Origin: Brevundimonas sp.
Lineage (GTDB): Bacteria > Pseudomonadota > Alphaproteobacteria > Caulobacterales > Caulobacteraceae
Direction: 5' to 3'
Length of the DNA: 7,308 nt
Assembly (NCBI GenBank): GCA_020253595.1
Contig: JADCBH010000257.1
Location: 1-7,308 of the forward strand
This document shows, piece by piece, positions 1-5,259 of this stretch (position 1 is its first letter; every line of letters starts with the position of its first letter). Made by a program: the position numbers and the translations under genes. The notes beneath the pieces were generated by a model, which made no database searches, was not told where the DNA came from, and worked only from the letters and a program-made list of their open reading frames with translations.

Positions 1-426
1 CTAAGCCTGACCAACGTCCGCACGTCTGAATCGATGGCGGTGACCGAGGGCTACGCGTCTCGCAACAATCTCAGCTGGGGTGTCGGAGGGGGTGTCGGTT
101 TCGGCGGAGCGGTCGGCGGGGGCTATGAGTCCACGGAGGTCGGTCGAATCGTGGCCCAAGCGTTCATCCAGGCCTATACCGACATGGTCAGCCAACTCGG
201 CCTGCTGGAAGGCACGAGCGCGGCCGCCGAAGCCCCGGTCCAGAGTTACCTCGTGCAGCAGGCCACAACGATGCGGACGGTCCCGGGCGGTGAAGTGGTG
301 CGCGCCTTGCCGGTGGGACTGCGTGTCTATCCCACGGGCGCTCGTGACGGCATGTGGTGGGAGATCCTGGACGACAACGACAACCGCGGCTGGGTTCAGA
401 ACGACAGGCTGGCACCCGGCCGTTGA
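1..426 (+). CDS. C-terminal part of a CsgG/HfaB-like protein with an SH3-like tail (5' truncated)
   Basis: The reading frame is open from base 1, so the gene begins upstream. The 141 visible residues run through in frame, and the ATG at 34 is internal. Visible: a strand-like stretch with VRTSES and VTEGYAS, a glycine-rich segment (WGVGGG to AVGGGYES, about residues 26-45), then a helix AQAFIQAYTDMV (about 52-63). This order resembles the end of CsgG/HfaB-family outer-membrane lipoproteins as I remember them. The last ~60 residues look like a bacterial SH3 (SH3b) domain: a TMRTVPGGEVV strand, MWWEIL, then NRGWVQNDRL. SH3b domains usually bind cell-wall peptides or mediate protein contacts. The signal peptide and any lipobox lie outside the window. 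CsgG/HfaB proteins secrete or anchor surface fibres or holdfast, but no curli or holdfast genes are visible here. The SH3b call is firmer than the CsgG call; another SH3-tailed envelope protein is possible. The stop is 3 bp from the purD stop on the opposite strand. Confidence 0.6.
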   Translation, partial: LSLTNVRTSESMAVTEGYASRNNLSWGVGGGVGFGGAVGGGYESTEVGRIVAQAFIQAYTDMVSQLGLLEGTSAAAEAPVQSYLVQQATTMRTVPGGEVVRALPVGLRVYPTGARDGMWWEILDDNDNRGWVQNDRLAPGR

Positions 427-429
427 GCA

Positions 430-1722
430 TCAGTCGTCGTCGGCGGGCAGACGCTCCATGGCTCGCCAGCCGATGTCGGTGCGGTTGAAGCCGCCCGGCC
501 AGTCGATCTTGCGGATGGCGCGATAGGCCCGCTCGCGCGCTTCGGCGATATCGGCGCCCTCGGCACAGATGTTCAGCACCCGGCCTCCGGCCGCGATCAG
601 GGCACCGTCCTCGTCGCGCGCGGTGCCGGCGTGGAAGACCTGGACGTGTGGCCCGAAGTCCTGGTCCGCGCCGCGGATGATCGACCCTTCCAGCGGGCTG
701 TCGGGATAACCCTTGGCCGCCATGACCACGCAGATGACCGTCTCGGCCTTGAACTCCGGCTCGGGCAGGCGCGAGACGTCGCCGCGCGCGCACGCCAGCA
801 GATAGGGCACGATGTCGGCGGCCAGGCGCATCATCAGCACCTGGCATTCCGGGTCGCCGAAACGGGCGTTGAACTCCACGACCTTGGGCCCGTCCTCGGT
901 CGCCATCAGACCGGCATAGAGCACGCCGCGATAGGGCATCCCCTCCAGCGCCATGGCCTTGAGCGTCGGCTGGACGATGCGACGGTTGGCTGTCAGCACC
1001 AGGTCCTCGTCGAACACCGGGGCCGGCGAATAGGCCCCCATGCCACCCGTGTTGGGCCCCATGTCGCCGTCATAGGCGCGCTTGTGGTCCTGGGCCCCGC
1101 CGAACAGCAGGGCGCGCTTGCCGTCGCACAGGGCGAACAGCGAGCCCTCCTCGCCGGCCATGAACTCCTCGATCACCACGCGGGCCCCGGCCTCGCCGAA
1201 CCGACCGCCCAGCATGCGCTCGATCTCGGCCTCGGCGTCATGGCGATCCGGGCTGATGGCCACGCCCTTTCCGGCCGCCAGGCCGTCGGCCTTGATGACA
1301 TAGGGCGGCTTGAACACCTTAAGCGCGGCGCGTGCGTCCTTGATCCGCTCATAGACGCCATAGTGGGCTGTGGGGATCTCGTGGCGCGCCATGAAGGCCT
1401 TGGAGAAGGCCTTGGAAGTCTCCAGCTGGGCCGCGCGGGCAGTAGGGCCGAAACAGGGGATGCCGGCCGCGTTCAACCGATCCGCCAGCCCGGCCTCCAG
1501 AGCCACTTCCGGTCCGACCACGACCAGGCCGACGCCCAGTTCCCGCGCCAGCCGCGCCAGACCCTCTGCGTCGTTGGCCTTGTAGCCCGGCAGGCACTCG
1601 GCGACCTTGGCGATGCCGGGATTGCCCGGCGCGCAGTAGATGCGCTCGACCAACGGCGATTGGCGGATTTTCCAGGCCAGGGCGTGCTCGCGCCCACCCG
1701 ACCCGACGAGGAGGATATCCAT
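430..1722 (-). CDS. purD: Phosphoribosylamine--glycine ligase (GAR synthetase)
   Basis: Cytoplasmic enzyme (EC 6.3.4.13) for the second step of de novo purine synthesis: it joins glycine to phosphoribosylamine using ATP, giving glycinamide ribonucleotide. The 430 residues match the usual family length of about 420-430. The N-terminal domain opens with VGSGGREHALAWKI (residues 6-19). The ATP-grasp region shows YVIKADGLAAGKGV (141-154) and VVIEEFMAGEEGS (182-194). The family signature region carries QDHKRAYDGDMGPNTGGMGA (211-230), then RGVLYAGLM (265-273) and EFNARFGDPE (283-292), which holds metal and nucleotide ligands. The C-terminal domain ends with the typical IDWPGGFNRTDIGWRAM. All hallmark blocks are intact, so the enzyme is probably active. 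The ATG at 1722 is chosen because the protein begins directly at the beta strand of the GSGGREH motif. No good Shine-Dalgarno precedes it. It is probably co-transcribed with the 51-residue gene 49 bp upstream. Confidence 0.97.
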   Translation of the reverse strand: MDILLVGSGGREHALAWKIRQSPLVERIYCAPGNPGIAKVAECLPGYKANDAEGLARLARELGVGLVVVGPEVALEAGLADRLNAAGIPCFGPTARAAQLETSKAFSKAFMARHEIPTAHYGVYERIKDARAALKVFKPPYVIKADGLAAGKGVAISPDRHDAEAEIERMLGGRFGEAGARVVIEEFMAGEEGSLFALCDGKRALLFGGAQDHKRAYDGDMGPNTGGMGAYSPAPVFDEDLVLTANRRIVQPTLKAMALEGMPYRGVLYAGLMATEDGPKVVEFNARFGDPECQVLMMRLAADIVPYLLACARGDVSRLPEPEFKAETVICVVMAAKGYPDSPLEGSIIRGADQDFGPHVQVFHAGTARDEDGALIAAGGRVLNICAEGADIAEARERAYRAIRKIDWPGGFNRTDIGWRAMERLPADDD

Positions 1723-1771
1723 GTCCGGGCAATGGCCGCGCAGGCCGGGCCGGTCAAGGGTCGAGGTCGCC

Positions 1772-1927
1772 CTAGGTCACCGAGAACACGACGTAGGCGG
1801 CGAAACCCAGCATGATCAGCAGGCCGACGATCAACCAGATACCGAGCGGCGGATTTCCGCTGCGTCGACGCAGCTCCCGCTCGCGGGGATCGTCCTCGTC
1901 GTGGGGTGGAATCTCGTCCAGGCTCAT
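1772..1927 (-). CDS. Small single-pass membrane protein, 51 aa, unknown function
   Basis: An ATG-to-TAG frame of 51 residues. The N-terminus is acidic and proline-containing (MSLDEIPPHDEDD), followed by a basic patch RERELRRR (residues 16-23). A hydrophobic segment runs from about 29 to 50 (IWLIVGLLIMLGFAAYVVF), and the protein ends at T51. The basic patch just before the membrane helix predicts a cytoplasmic N-terminus by the positive-inside rule. The clean charged-then-hydrophobic layout, a -10-like box just upstream, and the 49-bp spacing to purD in the same orientation support a real gene. No domain is recognised and no function can be assigned. The position suggests a shared transcript with purD, which need not mean a shared function. 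The start has no Shine-Dalgarno; the sequence before the ATG is TATATCGTTCACCC, compatible with a very short or absent leader. Confidence 0.7.
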   Translation of the reverse strand: MSLDEIPPHDEDDPRERELRRRSGNPPLGIWLIVGLLIMLGFAAYVVFSVT

Positions 1928-1935
1928 GGGTGAAC

Positions 1936-1943
1936 GATATAGG
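1936..1943 (-). promoter_or_regulatory. Candidate -10 element for the 51-aa gene and purD
   Basis: On the minus strand this reads CCTATATC. It matches the Caulobacter housekeeping -10 consensus GCTANAWC at all defined positions except the first. It lies 8 nt before the ATG at 1927, so transcription could begin at or very near the start codon. No convincing -35 is seen at the normal spacing; a TTGAAGG (1973-1967 on this strand) is too far upstream. The assignment is inferred from sequence only. Confidence 0.35.
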
Positions 1944-1956
1944 CCCAAGCGAGCGG

Positions 1957-1985
1957 TTTCCGCACCCCTTCAACCGGTCTAGACT
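1957..1985 (+). promoter_or_regulatory. Weak candidate promoter for xseA
   Basis: TTTCCG (1957-1962) and TAGACT (1980-1985) are separated by 17 bp and end 7 bp before the xseA ATG. Each hexamer matches the sigma-70-type consensus only partly. There is no Shine-Dalgarno before the ATG, which fits a leaderless or very short-leader transcript. If real, this promoter overlaps the one driving the leftward purD unit, so the two could compete for polymerase. Low confidence. Confidence 0.22.
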
Positions 1986-1992
1986 CCGATCA

Positions 1993-3588
1993 ATGAGCGA
2001 CGACTACGTCTTTGGAGGAAGCGCCGACGCCGGGGCGGCGTCGCCCGCGCGTGACAATAACCCGCCCCTGTCGATCTCGGAGCTGTCCTTTGCGCTCAAG
2101 CGGACGCTTGAGGACCGCTTCGGACACGTCCGGCTTCGCGGTGAGGTTTCCAAGGTCAACCGTCACGCCTCGGGCCACGTCTATCTGACGCTGAAGGACG
2201 ACAAGTCCGCCATCGACGGCGTGATCTGGAAGGGGTCGGTACGCGCTCTGGGCGTGCAGCCGGAGACGGGCCTGGAGGTCATCGTCACCGGCAAGATCAC
2301 CTCCTATCCCGCGCGGTCGTCCTATCAGATCGTGATCGAGTCGATGGAGGCCGCCGGAGCGGGGGCCCTGCTCGCCCAGCTGGAACGGCTGAAGGCGCGA
2401 CTGGCGGGAGAGGGGCTGTTCGAGACGTCGCGCAAGCGACCCATCCCCCTCTATCCCCGCACCATCGGCGTTATCACCAGCCCGACCGGGGCTGTGATCC
2501 GCGACATCCTGCATCGGCTCGCGGAGCGGTGGCCCTGTCACGTGATCGTCTGGCCGGTGGTTGTCCAGGGCGATGCGGCCAGCGGCCAGGTGGCGGGAGC
2601 CATCCGGGGCTTCGATGCGCTGGAAGCGGGCGGGCCGATCCCCCGTCCGGACCTGCTGATCGTGGCCCGGGGCGGGGGCTCGGTCGAGGATCTGTGGGCC
2701 TTCAATGACGAGGGTCTGGCGCGCACCGTGGCGGCGGCGACCATCCCGATCCTCTCGGCCGTGGGGCATGAGACCGACACCACGCTGATCGATTTCGTCT
2801 CGGATCGCCGGGCACCGACCCCGACGGGCGCGGCCGAGATGGCGACGCCGGTTCTGGCCGAGCTTCGCGCCTTTGTGACCGACCTCGAGCGACGTCTGGA
2901 CCGGGCCGGTGCGCGCCTGCTGGAGGATCGGCGCGTCCGGTTGAGGGCGGTAGCGCGCGGCCTCCCGGCGCGTCCGGAAGAGCTGGTCGCCATCCCGCAG
3001 CAACGGCTGGACCATGCGGCGAGCCGGCTTCTGGCGGGGCTTCATCGGAACACGGAGGCGCATCACAGGCGGCTCGCGGGTGTGGCGGGACGGCTGGGGC
3101 CGAGCCTGCTGCATCGGGTGGTCGAACAACGCGCCGCCCGGCTGGACGGGCAGGGCGCTCGACTGGCAGGCGCGCTGTCCGCCAATCGCGCCAAGCATGA
3201 GCAGCGTCTGCTGCGGGTCTCGGCCCGGCTCAGCGATGAACCGATCCGGCGACGGCTGGATCAGAGGCAGTCGCGGCTGGATGCCCTGTCTGCCCGGCTG
3301 GATCGGCCCCTTCCGCTCTCGCTTGAGCGCGCCGAGGCACGGCTGGCGGCCCTCAGCCGTGCCCTGGCCACGCTCGACCCCAGGCGGCCGAAACCCGGGT
3401 TCGCCCGCATCGACGACGAGACCGGGCGCATGATCACCTCGGCAGCCGAGCTGTCGCCGGGCCAGGCGGTCAGCCTCGTCTTCCCTGACGGCGCGCGGGG
3501 TGCCGTGATCGAGGGCGAGGCTCCGGCCCGGCCTCGACCGGCAATCCGGCCTCGCGCAACCGGTGTCGATCAGGGCGATCTGTTCTGA
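1993..3588 (+). CDS. xseA: Exodeoxyribonuclease VII large subunit
   Basis: Large subunit of exonuclease VII (EC 3.1.11.6), a cytoplasmic nuclease that degrades single-stranded DNA from both ends; it works with several copies of XseB, which is not in this window. The N-terminal OB-fold spans about residues 25-120 (LSISELSFALK, RLRGEVSKVNRHASGHVYL). The nuclease core contains GVITSPTGAVIRDIL (159-173), VARGGGSVEDLWAFNDE (224-240) and SAVGHETDTTLIDFVSDRRA (255-274). Asp171, Arg226, His259 and Asp262 correspond to E. coli Asp155, Arg205, His238 and Asp241, which are needed for activity, so the core looks intact. A long arginine-rich helical region (about 290-460) precedes a small C-terminal domain with GFARI. 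The 531 residues exceed E. coli XseA (456) because of a longer N-terminus and longer helical region. I chose the ATG at 1993 (MSDDYVFGG); the frame is open upstream to 1906, but that stretch overlaps the divergent gene and does not look like protein of this family. It is the first gene of a cluster with DUF2093 and M23 genes. Confidence 0.96.
   Translation: MSDDYVFGGSADAGAASPARDNNPPLSISELSFALKRTLEDRFGHVRLRGEVSKVNRHASGHVYLTLKDDKSAIDGVIWKGSVRALGVQPETGLEVIVTGKITSYPARSSYQIVIESMEAAGAGALLAQLERLKARLAGEGLFETSRKRPIPLYPRTIGVITSPTGAVIRDILHRLAERWPCHVIVWPVVVQGDAASGQVAGAIRGFDALEAGGPIPRPDLLIVARGGGSVEDLWAFNDEGLARTVAAATIPILSAVGHETDTTLIDFVSDRRAPTPTGAAEMATPVLAELRAFVTDLERRLDRAGARLLEDRRVRLRAVARGLPARPEELVAIPQQRLDHAASRLLAGLHRNTEAHHRRLAGVAGRLGPSLLHRVVEQRAARLDGQGARLAGALSANRAKHEQRLLRVSARLSDEPIRRRLDQRQSRLDALSARLDRPLPLSLERAEARLAALSRALATLDPRRPKPGFARIDDETGRMITSAAELSPGQAVSLVFPDGARGAVIEGEAPARPRPAIRPRATGVDQGDLF
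2893..3408 (+). repeat. Tandem ~45-residue repeats inside the XseA coiled coil
   Basis: The helical region of XseA is built from units starting with RLD. A short unit begins at codon 301 (37 residues). Three 45-residue units begin at codons 338, 383 and 428 (bases 3004, 3139 and 3274, exactly 135 bp apart). Each full unit has RLD at its start, RL at offset 7, and RL or a similar pair at offset 22; the first two add a further RL at offset 29. The DNA has diverged, so this is an old protein-level repeat rather than a recent duplication. In E. coli the matching region is a segmented coiled coil that carries XseB; that these units are XseB docking segments is inference. Confidence 0.7.
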
Positions 3589-3616
3589 ACCCTGGTTTGC
3601 CGTTAGGCTGACGGCC

Positions 3617-3811
3617 ATGACCAGCGTGCCTCAACCCGCATCCCTCCACTACGGCGACGGCGAGTTCGCCGTGCTGAAGCCCGGCCCCTTCGTGCGGTGC
3701 GCCGTAACGGATCGACCGATCCCACTGGAGGCCTTGCGCTACTGGTCTGCGGAACGGCAAGAGGCCTACTTCGGTCCCGCCGAGGCGCTCTCTCGGATGG
3801 TCGAAAAATGA
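3617..3811 (+). CDS. DUF2093 family protein
   Basis: A 64-residue protein that I recognise as DUF2093, a short family of alphaproteobacteria. Supporting blocks are LHYGDGEFAVLKPG (residues 10-23), FVRCAVTDRPIPLEALRYWS (25-44) and RQEAYFGPAEAL (47-58). The function is unknown. The protein is soluble, with no signal peptide or membrane segment, and has a single cysteine (Cys28). Only 28 bp separate it from the xseA stop, and its TGA overlaps the ATG of the M23 gene (ATGA), so the three genes are probably one transcription unit with translational coupling at the second junction. The start is the ATG at 3617; upstream in-frame sequence lies inside the end of xseA. No strong Shine-Dalgarno is seen, so it may depend on ribosomes coming from xseA. 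Confidence 0.88.
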   Translation: MTSVPQPASLHYGDGEFAVLKPGPFVRCAVTDRPIPLEALRYWSAERQEAYFGPAEALSRMVEK

Positions 3812-4665
3812 GGTGCGACCGGCGCGGCCTTCTGGCCGGCGCCGCCGCGGCTCTCGCCACGCCCGCCTGGTCCCGTGATCCTGCCGATCTGATCCTGTCG
3901 GGCCGGTTGGTGCAGGGCGGCTTTGTCATGGGGCGAACCTGGCCGCGGGCCCTGATTTTCATCGACGGCGAGGCCCTGACCACGGCTTCGGCCGACGGAG
4001 TGTTCGTGGTCGGGTTTGATCGCGATGCGTCCCCGTCGATCCTTCTGGAGGCCCGCTCGGGGCAAAGGGCGGAACGGCGGACCTTGCCGGTCGCCAGAGG
4101 CAGCTTTCCATCCACCCGCATCAATGGTCTGCCGCCTTCCACCGTCGAACCGACCGATCCCGAGCTCCTCGCGCGAATCCAGCGGGAGGTCGCGATCAAG
4201 ACCGAAGGCTTCGCCAGCCGTCGCGATGCGGACGACTTCCGCTCCGGCTTCGACTGGCCGCTCTCGACGTTCCGGGTGTCCAGCGAATGGGGGGCGCAAC
4301 GGGTGCTGAACGGGACGCCGGCACGACCCCACTACGGCATTGACCTTGCGTCCCCGCAGGGAACACCGATCCGCGCACCCGCCGACGGCGTCGTCACCCT
4401 GGCACAACCAGGGATGCATTTCGAAGGCGGTCTGACCCTCATCGACCACGGACAGGGTCTGATCACCGCCTACCTTCACCAGTCGCGCATCGACGTCCTG
4501 CCTGCCCAGAGAATCACGCGGGGCCAGGTCATCGGCACTGTCGGCATGACGGGCCGGGCGACCGGACCGCATCTTTGCTGGCGCATGCGCTGGCGCGATC
4601 GGCAGATGAATCCGGCGTTGCTGGTTGGCCAGGTCGCCCCGGAAACCGGTTACCCATTGGGTTGA
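3808..4665 (+). CDS. M23 (LytM/peptidoglycan DD-metallopeptidase) family protein, exported, with altered HxH motif
   Basis: A 285-residue protein with an N-terminal export signal. RRGLLAGAAAALATPAWS (residues 5-22) has a twin arginine and a hydrophobic stretch, so Tat export is possible but Sec cannot be excluded. Residues 30-145 form a non-catalytic, probably beta-rich region. The M23 domain spans about 155-275, with PHYGIDLASPQGTPIRAPAD (174-193, the HxxxD motif with His175 and Asp179), LIDHGQGLITAYLH (211-224, with His224) and TGRATGPHLCWRM (248-260). In active M23 enzymes the last block contains HxH, and its second histidine binds zinc; here it is His255-Leu-Cys257. Cysteine can bind zinc, so activity is possible, but a non-catalytic LytM regulator is also possible. 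The likely role is peptidoglycan cross-link cleavage or amidase control in the periplasm. The start ATG overlaps the DUF2093 stop, which supports coupled expression. Confidence 0.92.
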   Translation: MRCDRRGLLAGAAAALATPAWSRDPADLILSGRLVQGGFVMGRTWPRALIFIDGEALTTASADGVFVVGFDRDASPSILLEARSGQRAERRTLPVARGSFPSTRINGLPPSTVEPTDPELLARIQREVAIKTEGFASRRDADDFRSGFDWPLSTFRVSSEWGAQRVLNGTPARPHYGIDLASPQGTPIRAPADGVVTLAQPGMHFEGGLTLIDHGQGLITAYLHQSRIDVLPAQRITRGQVIGTVGMTGRATGPHLCWRMRWRDRQMNPALLVGQVAPETGYPLG

Positions 4666-4713
4666 GCTTTGCGGGGATGGACGCGGTCGATCCGATTCCC
4701 TAAGCCGACCGTC

Positions 4714-4719
4714 GAGGAG
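4714..4719 (+). promoter_or_regulatory. Ribosome binding site of the response regulator
   Basis: GAGGAG lies 12 nt before the ATG at 4732. It decides the start: the frame is open back to a TTG at 4669, but the 21 extra codons show no receiver-domain character and no Shine-Dalgarno precedes them. The spacing is slightly long. Confidence 0.55.
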
Positions 4720-4731
4720 CCGGCCGCGTCT

Positions 4732-5259
4732 ATGTCTTCATTGCAATCTTTAAACATCTTGCTGGTCGACGACAACCAGCACATGCGCGCCATCACGGCT
4801 GCGATCCTGCAATCAGCGGGTGTCCGCACCATTCGTGAAACGTCGGACGGTGCCGCCGCGCTGGACATGGTGCGGGACTTTCCCATCGACCTGGCCATCG
4901 TCGACTTCAACATGTTCCCGCTGGACGGGGTCGAATTCACGCGCCTGATCCGCAACAGCCCGGACAGCATCAACCCCTATCTGCCGATCATCATGATGAC
5001 CGGCCATTCCGAGAAGAGCCGGGTGGTCGAGGCAAGAGACGCCGGGGTCACTGAGTTCGTAGTGAAGCCGATCACGGCAAAGGCCGTTTTTGACCGGATC
5101 CAGGCGGTCATCCTGAGACCGAGGCCCTTCGTAAGGACCGGCGACTACTTCGGTCCCGACCGGCGCCGGATCAATGCATCGGGCTACGCGGGGCCGTTCC
5201 GTCGCTCGGCCGACGAAGGGCGATCGGCAGCAGAAGACAAGGCGTCGAGCGCGGCATAG
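4732..5259 (+). CDS. Single-receiver response regulator with a GPDRRR-type tail
   Basis: A 175-residue protein made of one CheY-like receiver domain (about residues 6-128) and a short basic tail, with no DNA-binding or enzymatic output domain. The receiver has all key residues: the acidic pair Asp13-Asp14 in ILLVDDN, the phosphoacceptor Asp58 in IVDFNM, Thr90 in IIMMTGHSE, and Lys112 in VVKPI. It should therefore accept phosphate from a histidine kinase or phosphotransferase, but none is encoded here. The tail carries RPFVRTGDYFGPDRRR (131-146) and a second related element YAGPFRRS (152-159). I recall FGPDRRR-type tails from many alphaproteobacterial receivers; their role is not established to my knowledge. 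Signalling output is probably through protein contacts. Codons 2-7 are unusually AT-rich for this genome. The last 25 codons overlap the convergent acyltransferase gene. It lies 66 bp after the M23 gene and may have its own promoter. Confidence 0.93.
   Translation: MSSLQSLNILLVDDNQHMRAITAAILQSAGVRTIRETSDGAAALDMVRDFPIDLAIVDFNMFPLDGVEFTRLIRNSPDSINPYLPIIMMTGHSEKSRVVEARDAGVTEFVVKPITAKAVFDRIQAVILRPRPFVRTGDYFGPDRRRINASGYAGPFRRSADEGRSAAEDKASSAA

Noticed and set aside
631..1815. Long open frame (394 codons) on the plus strand opposite purD
   Set aside because: It is antisense to an unambiguous purD, has no recognisable domain, and has the His/Arg/Gly-rich composition typical of shadow frames in high-GC DNA.
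1906..1992. Upstream extension of xseA
   Set aside because: It would overlap the start of the divergent 51-aa gene and its promoter region, and adds no OB-fold sequence.
1990..3618. 542-codon open frame on the minus strand opposite xseA
   Set aside because: It is antisense to a clear xseA with intact catalytic motifs. Composition is Arg/Pro/Gly-rich and no domain is seen.
3770..3785. YFGPAEA in the DUF2093 protein resembling the YFGPD motif of the response regulator
   Set aside because: Only four residues are shared and the arginine run is missing; taken as coincidence.
3766..4572. 268-codon minus-strand frame opposite the M23 gene
   Set aside because: Shadow of the M23 reading frame; no motif, no plausible start signal.
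4669..4731. Upstream TTG start for the response regulator
   Set aside because: The 21 added residues lack family similarity and a ribosome binding site; the ATG at 4732 has GAGGAG upstream.
4666..4731. Possible terminator between the M23 and response-regulator genes
   Set aside because: No GC-rich stem followed by a T-run is visible; the spacer shows only the ribosome binding site.
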